Below are positions 12,211 to 24,056 of a stretch of DNA of 64,000 nt, in pieces. The translations under genes were made by a program, and so were the position numbers. The notes beneath the pieces were generated by a model. That model ran no database searches. It saw nothing but the letters and a program-made list of their open reading frames with translations, and was not told the origin of the DNA. Source of the stretch: Sipunculus nudus (lineage: Eukaryota; Annelida; Sipuncula; Golfingiida; Sipunculidae); contig CM049306.1 of the NCBI GenBank assembly GCA_026874595.1, positions 103,183,142 through 103,247,141 on the forward strand, given 5' to 3'. Every line of letters starts with the position of its first letter. Position 1 is the stretch's first letter.

Positions 12211-13215
12211 AAATACCTTTGTAGCCGGTACAAAAGAGCCCACGTGCATATTAAGACTTACATGGGTCCACTCGTCTTATTAGAAGAGCTGTGTAAAGCA
12301 GGTGTTATTGTCATAATGGCCGCATCATAAATGGAGGTACTGAATTATTTAGGTGGGTTGGGTATGAGTTTGTTTGGGCCATGGTGGTCACACCTTCAAC
12401 AGGGTCTCTTAAGTCTATTATTTGTTTTAATACATGACCAGTAAAAGACACTGGTATCCAAATGCTGGTTTAGGACTGACTAGGTCATTTTTGAAGTCGC
12501 GCCAAAACGTGTGAAAAAGATAAACTTTGCGAAAGAATATCGGCATTTAGTTATTAAGTCATTCTAAAGAGGCCAAAGCAGAAGCTATTTATTGATTTAA
12601 TACATTCACATAATAATAGTGATGGTACAGGAGTTTTAGATGTCGTCCTCTCCCTCTAGTGGTAAAACAGTGCGCTACAACAACCTTGAATGGCCTAGTG
12701 CAGTTTAATTGAGGGCTCTGCCACTGCCCCTTGATAAAAAAAAGTGAAATATATCAGGATTAAGGGGAAAATATGGGAAATGCGCCCCCCCCCCTTAGGG
12801 CACAACTTGCATCATTCCCGAAAGTTCAAGACCAAAAAGTGCAAATCTGAGACGTAGCCACTGAGAAAATGAGTGACAATAGTCTCGTGTGACCCACCAC
12901 TAGTTATAATATAGATTTAATAAGAGTAGGTATAGTTAGAAAGGATAAAAATGGAAAGGTGTCTGTCAGAGGTATAAGAGTGGATGCTGCTAATTAAGCT
13001 GAAACTGAATAACTCTGAAACAAAGTGTCTGGCATTAGAAATGTCCAAGGCAGTGTAGCAGTACAAACTGAGGTCATCAAACCGACTGGCTCCGTAAGCA
13101 AGCTCAGTGCACACTTAGTTGCGTGCTTATTATGTTCTCGCCGTGAAACAGATCATCCCAGTGATACCCCGTCTATTCTATTATTTAACACGTATTGCCA
13201 AGATTAGACACATTC
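12211..13215. other. Spacer, no gene recognised
   Basis: Only short ORFs without features are present. A C run of about 10 occurs near 12785. Nothing else could be supported. Confidence 0.5.
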
Positions 13216-13686
13216 TAACAGGCCACCCATGTATCAGTTACGTCTCTAACAATGTAGAGTTATTTCTCTAACCGAAAGTGTATGTTAGAAGGCCAACTAA
13301 GTAACCGTTACGTTTGACAGAAAGTGCATGTCAGAAGGCCGTAAAGGTGACGGTCACACCTCTAAAAGGATGTGCATGTAAGAAGGCCATCCATGTAAGA
13401 GTTACATCTGTAACAGAAAGTGTATGTAAGTAGGCCGTCCATGTAAAAGATACACCTCTAAAAAGGAATGGAATGTAAGAAGGCCACCAATGTTATTATA
13501 ACGTCTCTAGCAGAAAGTGTATGTAATAAGGCCATTCATGTTACAGTTACGCCTCTAACAGAAAGTGTATGTAATAAAGCCATCCATGTTACAGTTACGT
13601 CTATAACAGAAGTTGCATGTAAGAAGGCCATCCCTGTTACAGTAACGCCTCTAACAGGAAGTGCATATAAGATGGCCATCCATTGA
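13216..13686 (+). repeat. 48-bp minisatellite, about nine diverged units
   Basis: Units of the type 'aacagaaagtgtatgtaa' + 'taaggccatccatgtta' + 'cagttacgcctct' repeat with a 48-bp period and become more regular towards the right end. Because 48 is divisible by 3, the last four to five units form an open frame (13468-13686) of 16-residue repeats such as ESVCNKAIHVTVTPLT. I regard this as a by-product of the period, because the left units break the frame. Confidence 0.8.
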
Positions 13687-15035
13687 CTTATATCACTTGC
13701 CAGAATTCACAATATGAATTTCAGATTGATAATGAAACCATGACCAAAACATCCCGTGTACTTTAACCATATGCTTACAGGTACACTGAAACTATAATAT
13801 ATCAGACAGCCTGTGAAGTATCAAATTATTAGAAATCTATACGTGATCACACCAACATTTAACCTTTGTTCAGATTCATTTTAGATTTCAGACAATTTCT
13901 CATACTCTTTACATTAAAGGTTGTATCTTGCACGCATTTTTTGTATCTTTACAAAATTTTCAAAAGTTACTAGACAGAGAGGGTTTGCTTTAAGTTAATG
14001 AAAATGTTTAGAACTGAAAATAAATGTGCAATATGTTTTACCTCTTCACATTTAACCAAATCAGGGATTTGTAGGTAATAGGTCTAATCTTGAGCGCCTT
14101 CTTATCAGTACCACTCTTATCATTTGACACCTTCTACTGCCATGGCGTCAATTATTTATCTACGAGGCTGGGGGGATGACTCGTCGGTGTGGAGGGGGGG
14201 AGGGGGGGGGGGGGGTAATCTTAGTCGGGACAACTTTTTAAACCTAATTGTCTGTGTGACACATTTCAAATATATTACATATAATTATAAGATTAAAGAA
14301 TAATTTCATTATATTTCTTGTATATACTCATCCTAAACCAGGTTTAGATATATAATATTTCACATTAAACTCAGAAATGGTACCGTAGTCTTTAATATGT
14401 AAATATCATTCTCTGAATAGCAGGGGGGGGTGATTACACTGACACCCCCCCCCCCCTTGCTGAAAAGGTGGGGGATATATACCCCCCCCCCCCCCCCCAT
14501 ATTGACGCCCCTGTTCTACTGTAAGAAATGCTCATTGTTGGAATGATGCATCTATTAAAGGCCTTTAACAGACCATGATTGTAAGACTGATCACAGGCTT
14601 TCAACCTGTTTCAGCCGCTTCTTGGTAATACTGGCTAAATCCTGTTTTAGCTGGGGGTGGTTGTTTTCATGTTTAACCGGTTTAACAGCTATAGGTGACC
14701 AAAACCATGCGTGCAACCCTGATTTTAAGGCTGATCCATAACAGACTGATCTGGAGTTTGCATATATAGTTTATGCATATAACGTGAATGTTATCAATAC
14801 ATCATGAATGAAAATACGAGATTATATATAATCATGACGGCAATTTAACAGAATGTTTGCCAACTGAGCCAATTTTAATTATATTGCATACGCTCGATAC
14901 AACTACATAATCGAGGAAATTAAATTAATTACTAATGGGCATAAAAAGGTTTTCAGTCTGTGACAGGAACAAAACATTTAGAAATGCAGAAATCCAGAAT
15001 TGCTTTTCACGTTTTCCAGTTACAACCGTACAAAG
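13687..15035. other. Spacer with G/C tracts and a short dispersed repeat
   Basis: It contains a G-rich tract at about 14185-14216, the repeat at 14408-14513 (listed separately), and otherwise AT-rich sequence without a recognisable gene. Confidence 0.5.
14408..14513 (+). repeat. Short dispersed repeat, copy 1
   Basis: It shares with 19744-19842 the order 'attctc.gaa.ag', G run, 'tgattacaytgac', C run, 'tgc.raaa.gtggggg', 'tatatacccccc' and 'tattgacgcccctg'. Same orientation, roughly 100 bp. It is probably the conserved end of a larger transposon family. Confidence 0.65.
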
Positions 15036-15044
15036 ACCCGGATG

Positions 15045-15260
15045 TTAACCGTGTATCAGCTTGGAAGAGAACTCGCATTTCCCTCAGATCAGTGGAAACT
15101 ATACGTGTGCACCAAGTGTCACATCAGCATGGTGATCGAACGTTGTCTTGTGTTAAACTGTGGAACCCATTGCCTGCAGACATGCATGAGGTAAGTTTGG
15201 GTCATGAAGCAGCTGAAGACATTCCTACTCAAGAAGCATCATTCGATTAACAAAGTTATC
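15045..15260 (+). pseudogene. Non-LTR retrotransposon reverse transcriptase, C-terminal remnant (frameshifted)
   Basis: In one frame the translation reads 'LRS', then about 15 residues, then 'GDRTLSCVKLWNPLPADMHE' near 15137-15190. This is the well-known tail of non-LTR reverse transcriptases, where a 'GxRSFS..A.KLWNSLP..IR' block follows a variable linker. In another frame, directly after, 'KQLKTFLLKKHHSINK' (about 15209-15256) matches the closing 'FKxxLKTxLL' helix of the same proteins. One frameshift separates the two, so the copy is dead. No upstream RT catalytic core (YADD box) is present, so this is a 5'-truncated insertion. I cannot decide the clade from so short a piece. Confidence 0.65.
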
Positions 15261-16342
15261 CCCATTTCAGTATTATTTGGTCTTTCATTTTTTTATTTGG
15301 AAATTCTTTAATTTGAATAATGGCGTTCTTAGGTATAAACTGTATTCATAATATTTTAGTTTGTTGTACCGCGCATTAAAACGGGTATGCGAAAGCGTCC
15401 GATAGGGGTTGGGTGCATGTGGGAGGGGGTCCCCCTGACACGGTATGGAAAAGTTTGACATAATGATAGGTGTAGATACTACGTGTTTGCAAGGTAAATA
15501 AAATAGACCCTCTGTCATGTGCTACCCATGACATCACACACACCCACACCCACATACACAGTAAATGATAAGTAAGATAGTAAATTAAAGATTATATATT
15601 GTTCTACAGAGAAGACTACATCCGCCATCGAATTACGATAATATTAATATTACAGGTTATGCCAATTCTAAAGTTATAAATGGGTAGTATAACTTAGTGA
15701 ACAATATATAACATTTCAGTAACATTTGCCATCTTATACAATACTGGTAATGCTAAACCTCTGAAGGCTCTAGGGTATTTATCCTTGTTTTATAAATTGA
15801 TCTGTGCCATGTTTTAAATTAATATAACATAGTAAAAACATAGAAGTGCTCCAAAGAGAACATTTAGGAATTAAATGTCCCGTAAATTGCAACTGTAAAA
15901 ACAAAAATCTATATGGTCAATATGCCATTTGTGCAATCAAAAACCTGCTTGCCTCACTATTCATATAATACCTATACGTGTTAAATATAGCATTAACTAG
16001 TGAACATCCGATCTATCAAACACCCTAACATATGCAAGTAACTGCATGCAGGTATACTAAAAGCTAGAGAGCGCGTCCAGCAAGAATTAACAGTCCTTCG
16101 TATTACACCCAAGAACATCTCTTGTCCAACATACAGGTTCCTTATAATTAAGCCCAATCTTCAGGTGTACAATGTTAGCTGGATTTTCTGATGTTCAGAT
16201 AGGAGTATTGTTTAATAGAGTTGAACTGTATGTAATGTCGATTCGATTTCTCACGTTACAATAGATCTTAATTTAACAGGTCATGCTTGAAATATATCGC
16301 ATTTATGAAATACCATTAAAAACTTTCACTTCTCATCGTGTT
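15261..16342. other. Spacer, no gene recognised
   Basis: AT-rich sequence with short ORFs only. It lies downstream of the minus-strand crystallin-like gene. Confidence 0.5.
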
Positions 16343-16343
16343 T

Positions 16344-16354
16344 TTTATTTTATT
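16344..16354 (-). terminator. Candidate polyadenylation signals of the crystallin-like gene
   Basis: Two overlapping AATAAA hexamers are read on the minus strand (16349-16354 and 16344-16349), about 455 bp after the stop codon at 16809. Their use is inferred from position only. Confidence 0.4.
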
Positions 16355-16808
16355 GAAATGGTAACAGATAATATTTTTTACATTCCTGTTATTAAAATTG
16401 TGATTTTAAATATATGATAAGAATACTTTATGTAAGAAATACAAATTCCAAGCATTTCAAACAGCCAATAATACAATAAAATATGTCTACATAAAATGTC
16501 TGTCATATAATATATATATTTCTACGGTATAAAAATAAAACATTACAACTTACAAGAAGAGATTTCTCGTTCACCTCAGACTTATGGCTTTTGTTTAAGA
16601 AGAGCTACCGTATTACCTGCCTGTTACACAATAACAGTTAAGTTGTTGTAAACAATCATACTTATCTTGATATATATGTATTCCTACGTCCACCCCCCCC
16701 CCCCCGGAAATCATCAGATGTCCTGTTTTCTCAAATGGTTTGTGATAAGAGCCATCACCACCACCGGGCTCAAGAGGTCTATACCATGGATATAGTATAA
16801 ATACAGTT

Positions 16809-17267
16809 TTAATTAATTGATTCCTCTGCAGTTTGATAAGTCTTGTGGTTACATTTGCAGTGATATGAAGAAATGACGTCATTCCAATGCTTCCAATTCA
16901 ACCAAAATCCTCTCCTATGATGCGAGGCCAGGTTTGTCACTACCTTACCACCGGTGAACCATTTATAGTTCCCTCCCTTGTGTCCATGTTCCCAAACCGT
17001 CAGAACACACGACTTCTCAACAACCAGGGAAGAAATGGCGTCGTTCATGTCACCACCCAGCAGTTTAACATATTCATTGTCCCAAATCCTAAGCGATTTC
17101 CCGCCACATGACTGCCTCTCGTCCGTGTGATAATGTTTGTAGACTCGCGCGCACAGTCGCCTGCCATTTCTGTTTGTGCGTCTGCCTGGTCTGGGGCACG
17201 ATGCGCATGCGCACATGATGCAAAAACCGCACAAGACGACAATCAGTGGCATTTTTGAGCAGAACAT
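16809..17267 (-). CDS. Secreted single-domain beta-gamma-crystallin-like protein, 152 residues, intronless
   Basis: The protein opens with a signal peptide: residues 1-5 are polar, residues 6-22 hydrophobic (MPLIVVLCGFCIMCACA), and a likely cleavage falls before SCPRPG. Initiation at Met1 (17267) or Met6 (17252) would both work; both have A at -3. A short basic stretch (RPGRRTNRNGRR, 26-37) could be a processing or binding segment. The rest is one beta-gamma-crystallin domain made of two Greek keys. Each ends in the calcium-clamp consensus N/D-N/D-x-x-S/T-S: NDAISS at 75-80 and NDVISS at 129-134. The second key has the WEHGHKGG turn (92-99), in which the usual aromatic before Gly is Lys. Six Cys remain after cleavage, enough for disulfides. 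Family members bind calcium and occur in lens, epidermal and microbial proteins. A role in extracellular matrix, mucus or shell is possible but unproven. No intron interrupts the frame. Confidence 0.72.
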   Translation of the reverse strand: MFCSKMPLIVVLCGFCIMCACASCPRPGRRTNRNGRRLCARVYKHYHTDERQSCGGKSLRIWDNEYVKLLGGDMNDAISSLVVEKSCVLTVWEHGHKGGNYKWFTGGKVVTNLASHHRRGFWLNWKHWNDVISSYHCKCNHKTYQTAEESIN

Positions 17268-18176
17268 TTTTGTCTTCTTTTTATCAAGAACTTAAATGTC
17301 CAGCCTGTGAAGATAACCAAGACTACGTGCCCTGCAGCGTCGGTTCAAAATTAATTGTTACTAATGAATGGCATATTTACCTGAATTATATATTTGGATT
17401 TCAACCATTCAATGTCTTTTCGGAAGAGTTACATCTGTTTGTTTGCTTCAGCTGTGCGGACGGAGACACAGTTTATATGTTGAGTGTTTTAGACAGATCG
17501 GCCTCTCTTGCGCCCTTCGGTGTTCGACCGCTACGTATTGTTCAGATGAGCGCTGTTGATGTCCGTGTCGATGGAACTTCATGCATGTTGTCTTATATTA
17601 ACATACATGATGACGAAAATAATTAACGTCTGCCCACGCCAAAGCGGCCAATCACGAACGTGGAATGATTCATACTTCCGCTTTCGTTAAATAACATTAC
17701 AGTGTTGTAGGTTACATCGGTGACGAGGGCATGCAGTAAAGGTGGCACATGCATGTATGTTTCACAGTGTAGATGGGAATCCAGTTGAGTTTGGAACTCA
17801 ACTAGTTGCAATAAAAATTGCAATCTCAACGGCTGATATTGAAATAGTCACTGTTAATCCAATCTCAACTAGCTGACATTGAAATAGTCCCATGTAGACT
17901 GGTTCAAATTAGGATATCCAGAAGCCAACACGTTCACTTTGGGATATCCTGAAATACACAAATTTATTTTAGAATAATTTAAACTTCTATATTTAGTCTG
18001 CAAATATTCTTTTCTATATTTAATGAGCTTTTATTATTTCCTATATATAGACCGCATATATTCTTTTCTTTTATAGTCCGCATATATTATTTCCTATCTT
18101 TACTCAGCATATTTGTTTCTGTATAGTTAGTCAGCATATTTATTCCCGTTTATTTAGTCGACATCATTTGCGTTAA

Positions 18177-18179
<3 letters not shown>
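17268..18179. other. Upstream region of the crystallin-like gene, plus spacer
   Basis: It includes a plus-strand ORF (17246-17626, 126 residues) that overlaps the 5' end of the crystallin-like gene. That ORF has no recognised domain and is probably chance. A 'gataaaaag' sequence sits about 15 bp before the first ATG on the minus strand, too close to be a TATA box for that start. The remainder is AT-rich with repeated 'agtcagcatattt' words near 18040-18180. Confidence 0.45.

Positions 18180-18254
<75 letters not shown>
18180..18254. repeat. (TA)n microsatellite
   Basis: About 75 bp of TA dinucleotides with one interruption (taaata near 18234). Confidence 0.95.
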
Positions 18255-18870
18255 GTCAGCATATTTTTTTTTTGTAAATTTAATATATTTCCCGTGTATT
18301 CTCTATATTATAAGGAGCGCTCGTAAACGTATGGAATTCTCATCATGTGTGTTCTTACCGTATCAGCCTGGTGCAGTACCGAATTATGGCACGTGGAAGT
18401 ACTCTGTCTTCTACGAGGCCTTGCATTGGAGACTCAAATTTAATAGCACCTTATCACCAGAATCAAAACATCCTTTTCGTCTCTGTACAGGACACCTCAT
18501 AACTTGTAATACGCGTTTTCAAAGTATGGAATTAATGAAGACGTTTTAACAGAATATTCATAGTTATGTTATATATGCAGCATTCTGTCTTATCCAAAAC
18601 GCCGCTGTAAATTGGTTGTTGTAACTAACAATCAATAAATATTAAAACCAATGGCGGGTACGTTCGATATCCCAAGTAACGTGTTTCTGAAGCCCGCTCA
18701 GACTATATGCTACTGCATATTCTACTTGTAGTGTGTACATCGGGCACTACCAGTCCAGCATGGACCGGTGGGGGGGGGGGGGGGATGCCTCAGTGTCCAG
18801 TTCTGTACTAGTGTCGTATCTGCTTATCGGTTGTTACATGTTTAATGTTCCCATTGTTTTCTCTTGATAA
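18255..18870. other. Spacer, no gene recognised
   Basis: A 72-residue plus ORF (18331-18549) has no recognisable features. A G run of about 15 lies at 18770-18784. Confidence 0.45.
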
Positions 18871-18872
18871 CA

Positions 18873-18887
18873 TGAGTCAATGACTCG
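18873..18887. promoter_or_regulatory. Two abutting AP-1-like sites
   Basis: TGAGTCA (18873-18879) and TGACTCG (18881-18887) are separated by one base and form an inverted pair. This matches the TGA(C/G)TCA consensus of AP-1/bZIP factors. No nearby gene start supports a function, so this is only a sequence match. Confidence 0.25.
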
Positions 18888-18890
18888 TGC

Positions 18891-18975
18891 AGCAAAACAG
18901 GATGTACCCTATATACCGGCAGCAAAACAGGATGTACCCTATATACCGGCAGCAAAACAGGATACTCTATACCGA
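18891..18975 (+). repeat. 30-bp tandem repeat, 2.7 units
   Basis: Units starting with 'agcaaaacaggatgtaccct' begin at 18891, 18921 and 18951. The first two are identical and the third is truncated and diverged. Confidence 0.9.
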
Positions 18976-19275
18976 CATAAAACAATGAAGTGAAAGTGAA
19001 AACGATCGGTAGACAAAAGGATAGACGCCCCGGAGCGCACTCAATAAACTGTTGATCAGTTGATTATTTAAAGATGTTTTCTGTTTTTAGTGAACACTTT
19101 ACGTTCGCATGCACTTTGTGGACTCAACCGTTTGAATATAGGCAAAGCATAGATATCGCACCACGTTAAGCTTATGAAATTTTCTCCAGGATTAAAAAAA
19201 AAATCTTCCGATTTTCCCGGCTGACCGCAAAGCGGCCTGACATCAGATGACTGCAGCCGCGGCTGAGGTAAAAAA

Positions 19276-19277
<2 letters not shown>

Positions 19278-19317
<40 letters not shown>

Positions 19318-19357
19318 GTGTGTGTGTGTGTGTGAGGAAGAGGGGGGGGGGGGGGGG
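19278..19357. repeat. (TG)n microsatellite joined to a G16 run
   Basis: TG array at 19278-19334 with one 'agg' interruption, then 'aggaaga' and a G run to 19357. Confidence 0.95.
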
Positions 19358-19493
19358 CTCTCCGTGAGCGCAGCACAAGGCAGGCTTGGAACCATATATG
19401 CTATCCACCTTCTTTGCTCGTGCACATGATCGCGACTTAGACCTATATACATTGGCGTCAATTTTTCTTCCAGGGCCTCTGAGTGACATTCAG

Positions 19494-19572
<79 letters not shown>

Positions 19573-19580
19573 ATATATAT
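19494..19580. repeat. (TA)n microsatellite
   Basis: About 70 bp of TA, then a degenerate continuation around 'aaaacatatatatata'. Confidence 0.95.
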
Positions 19581-19743
19581 AATTATTATATATAAACTTA
19601 ATCTTATTTCAAATAATTATAATGATTTACAAAATAAGTTATTTTTTAATTCTAAGCAAGGTTAAGATATAGCATCTTTTAATAAATGGATCCAAAGCCT
19701 TTATTTTGTTTATTAATTTATTTTATATGCAATATTATAATAT

Positions 19744-19842
19744 TATTCTCAGAAAAGTGGGGGGGTGATTACATTGACCATCCCCCCTTGCCAAAAAGTG
19801 GGGGTATATATACCCCCCATCCCCCCTATATTGACGCCCCTG
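19744..19842 (+). repeat. Short dispersed repeat, copy 2
   Basis: Same family as 14408-14513 (see there), with shorter G and C runs. The 'tattgacgcccctgcc' end is intact. Confidence 0.65.
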
Positions 19843-22800
19843 CCTATATACAGCGTGTCTGCATGGATACGGTTCAATGGGTTCATCAGTTTTTAGCTCG
19901 GAAGACTATAAGTCAATTAACTGAGCTATAGCGATGGTCCTTTGTCCGTCGGTTGTCCGTCCGTACGTACGTTCAACTGGCACGTTTTGAAACTGTTGGA
20001 CCCACAAATCTGAAATTCGGCATACAGTTGGCTGTCCCTAAAATGTCCCTAAAACCCATTATCACACTTCGAGATTGCATATTATCAGAATCACTGCACT
20101 GATATTGATCATATTTAATATAACAAGTCCTCAATATATTTCCAATGTACTTACCAGAAAGTAGTTCAAGATGGTGTAAATTATTTGTTATGGACCCAAA
20201 CATAATGCACTTTGTAAAAAAAAAAAAAAAACAGCAAAGATATTTGCTCACTTAACATGAGGACTGTTTTAACTAACGACTTTTTTCAAGGATATAACTT
20301 AATTTAATCAAGATTTAATTGTATTACAAAAATTAGATTTCCAATTTTTTTAGTTATTAGCATTAATATAAAATAAGTACCTTAAATTTTGCCCAACTTT
20401 GGCCATGTCACGTATTTTCCTGCAAGTACTTTTGATTTAATTTTACAGCATATAGACTTAAGGATTCAATATGTTAAAATTTCAAATTTTAAAACAAAAG
20501 CTAGAAAATTAGGCTAGTTATGGAATTTAATTAGGCTCTTATTGTATTCACTCAATTTCACTGTCACAGTGAAACTCCAGCCAGCCCACTACTAGTCACT
20601 GGGAGGTCAGCTGTGCCAGGGTACCTGATTTATGGGCCACTGGGGGAGATCCCCTGCGGTGGCAGGTTTACATGCAGTTATCCTCATATCCACCAACCTG
20701 CTATTTCCACTGCAATGTTCAACCTTTTCTTGAAATAGTAATTCAGGGAGTATTCCAGCAGTTGCGATGTGGTAACATATGTTGAATTGTAACAGAAATA
20801 AGTTTCCTTTTAAATAAATGTAGGGAATCAAATCGTAATTTAACCCATCAGTATGCATATTTCGATAATATATAAGCCAAGTTATCGATATATAAAGGTG
20901 CATTTTAGAATTATGAATAATAAATGAAATGATTTTTTCCGATATCTGTTGCTTTGCAAATTTATAAAAATTATATCTTATAAAAAATGAATACATCTGT
21001 CTGCATAATGTGATGTTATCTGACGAAATTATTAATAAATGTTAATACACTTTAGCATTGTGAATCAACTTATATTCAGTTATATATGGTAAAATGCAAA
21101 GGTATAAACTAATTTAAGCTCTGTTGATTTAATATTCACATAAATGACATAAGGTTTTAAACTTTTATTATATGAAATTTGAAAGCAGTTAATCAAAAAC
21201 TGCAGCTTTTATCTAAGTTATAGAATACCATACCAAATAGATAACTGTTACATCAGGTAAGGTTACTAGCTATCTAGGTAATGTTGCTATGCTCCCAGGC
21301 CTTGAAATTATGTTACTATTGGCACCTAGCTCACTGTAGGCCAGGCCCAGGCTGCCTGCATGCAGTACCATCACAGGGAACAATACCCCACCCCGACCCC
21401 CATCCCCACCCCCTCTCTGTCTGTATGTCTGTCTAGCTGTCTGTCTGTCTGTCTCTCTCTCTCTGTCTGTATGTCTCTTTCTCTTTTTTCTCTCTCTCTC
21501 TGTCTCTATCCTATTTCCAATTGAGAGGTTCAATAAAAAAGATGAATCTTATATTCATATCTGTTTTTGTGCTGTTGATAAATTTTGACTTATTTATATT
21601 ACAAAGTAAATTTTCAGGTCCTAAATCCCATGCTCTATATTTTGCAAATTTATAATTTTTATTGAGATTTTTATTTTTAAATTATTTGATAAAATATAAG
21701 ATACTGACAATTTTTATGGTTAAATGATGGCATTAAGACACTAAAGTCATTAATAATTCTGTTGTATTATGAGTAGAATTAATGCAAGTGTTGTGCAATC
21801 TGAATCTAAAGTATATAGCTGTAAATTGTAATATGTTCAGTCTTATAAATGAAATAATAAAGCCATGATAGGAGGTACTTTTGGCCATGATTAAATTGTT
21901 TTCAATTTGTACATGGAAACTTATTTAACCTGATTTCAGAATTAACATTTTTGTTGGTCAAATGTATCCTTTAAAATAACTCTTGGGCACATCAATTATT
22001 TTCCTTATAGCATTATCAAATGGTTTCATGCCCCAATATTCATGTATTACACAGTACACTATATACTTATCAGATTTAGTTCAAGCTCATTTGAAAATGG
22101 AATTTTTTTCAGCAGTTAATTCAGTTAAATGTTCTTATATTTTCCCAAATATATCACTTTGTTATTCCCTCCCATAATTAATCAATAATATACTACATCT
22201 TACTCCATATTAATCCCTGAATCAGGTTATTCCATCTAACTTTCGGACATATATATATACACTATATTCCTAAATCATAGCCCACCATATCCATGATGCT
22301 CATAAGTTATTGATTCAATATAGAACCACAATGGTGATGCAATTACAGTCCGTCAAAATCAGCTGAGCGCCGTGAACAATGGGTTCCTATTTTTAACCCG
22401 ACCACACTTCCGATCGACTCATAGGTACAGTGCAATAAACAGGAAAAGTGAAAGCAACACGATACAGCAATTTGGGCAGATTCAAGGGAACTGTATCCGA
22501 TTTTAAAATATGTTTTGTAATCGTGTAGGCTTATTATAAATATGCGAGCGTCTAACATGGTTTTTCTTCCATTAGATTGGCACAATTGAAGTTTTTCCAA
22601 GCTTGTTGTTCAGATGTCTTTCTTTTATTACCGTTTGTCGCATTCTCCTCCGAAAGAAGTTTTTCCGTTGGCTAGCCACAGGAGCAAATTCATTAAGAAT
22701 TGAACGGAGATCATTAAAAAAAAAGAAAATATCAGTCATGTTTACATTAAGTATCATTACATTACACTTTCATCTACAGATTATAATTTATGCATAGAAA

Positions 22801-22979
22801 GAGCTCTATCTCGGAGACTTTATTCTCAAATTGTCACAAAATAAATCATTAATAAGGTTGGTCAAAGAAATGTTTGTGTACCAGCTTTTGTACGATCTCC
22901 TGTATATAATACTGCATTATAATGGAGTATCATACGCTTCGCTGCCGTCCGTCGTACAATAGGGATAAGGGAGACCTAT
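19843..22979. other. AT-rich spacer, no gene recognised
   Basis: Short ORFs only. A 'gtccgtcggttgtccgtccgt' stretch near 19940-19970 resembles the ends of dispersed invertebrate repeats. A CT/CTGT-rich tract lies at 21411-21508 (listed separately). No exon with splice partners was found. Confidence 0.5.
21411..21508. repeat. CT/CTGT-rich low-complexity tract
   Basis: Imperfect mixture of 'ctgt', 'ctct' and 'ctgtatgt' units on the plus strand. Confidence 0.9.
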
Positions 22980-23705
22980 TAGGCAAAAAAAAAAAAAAGG
23001 TATGGTTCTAAGGCATCGCCCGCATCAAATTTAAACCCCCGCATCAAAAATATTTTTTATCCTAAATAGAAACCTACCAATTTTGAGCTCCAGCCGCTAG
23101 GCCTTTTCTTTCAAGAAGATAAAATCATATAATTTTTACTTTGTTATGTAGTGGTTTTACTTGTTTAGTAAAATAAATCTGTTATCAACATGCTTTTTCC
23201 CTGTTTATTTGACATTTGTGATTAAAACATACCAAAAAAAAAAAAAAAAAAAAGCCCGCCCGGATTGATTTCTGAAGAAAAAGTGTCTGTGCCTTAGGGC
23301 CCTGCAATTTTATATTGTAAATAAAAATATTTTATGAATAATGGATTGAATAATTGCTAACACATATCAAAATTAATTTTTCATTCCAACCATCAAACAT
23401 TTCATATATATTAATAATAAGCATGGCTTATATTTGTGCTGTAAAATATTCTTGATATGTAAACCTTTGGATCCTGATACCATTTTGCGGGCTGGACTGC
23501 GGGCCGGAAACTTAAAACATGCGGGGCGGGCGCGGGCTGCATAAAAATATTGCGGGGCGGTTGTGGGGTGAAAGAATCATAGTAACTGCGGGGCGGGGCG
23601 AGCTGAAATTTTTCTTTGATTGTGGGACGGACTGCGGGCTGACAGGGTATGAAGCGGTGCGGGTGCGGGTTTAATTTTTAAGTCCGAAGAATAGGACCCT
23701 CAAAC
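22980..23705. other. Candidate decayed transposon with a GC-rich core
   Basis: An AT-rich setting suddenly contains 'gcggggcgggcgcgggctgc'-type sequence (23520-23660), with several 'gcgggc'/'gcggggc' words on the plus strand. Near the edges are 'catcgcccgcatcaaattta' (about 23015) and, inverted, 'gcgggtgcgggtttaattt' (about 23655-23680). They could be eroded inverted ends. 'ttagggccctgcaa' near 23294 also resembles a hAT-type tip. The evidence is weak. Confidence 0.3.
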
Positions 23706-24056
23706 CTATACGCCGCAGTTATACTAAAATAAATTAAACAGTGACATAACAATCAGAGGCCAGTGAGGCTACGCTTTTGAATATACAATAATCACATCTT
23801 TAATAAGCGTTAGCAACCGGCCAGTGTTTGTTTTCACTTTTCTTTTCTATATGTTTATCTCTTTCTTAATTTATCTTTTTACAAGAGATTCACATAATTA
23901 GTCTGACAAAGGGATATGTACTCTCCGTGCGAGACATACATGCGTTCAGTTTTTCCTGTCATTTGAATGAGTAATTGTTCCCCGCCGACGGCCCTTTAGA
24001 CATAGAAATGGTGAGTGTCCATCCGTCTTTCTGTCCGTCGTGCCGTCCGTCACACA

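Noticed and set aside
17246-17626. 126-codon plus ORF overlapping the start of the crystallin-like gene
   Set aside because: No domain, signal peptide or splice partner. It opposes a well-supported minus-strand gene.
19068-19665. ORFs rich in His-Thr or Tyr-Ile
   Set aside because: Translations of TG and TA microsatellites.
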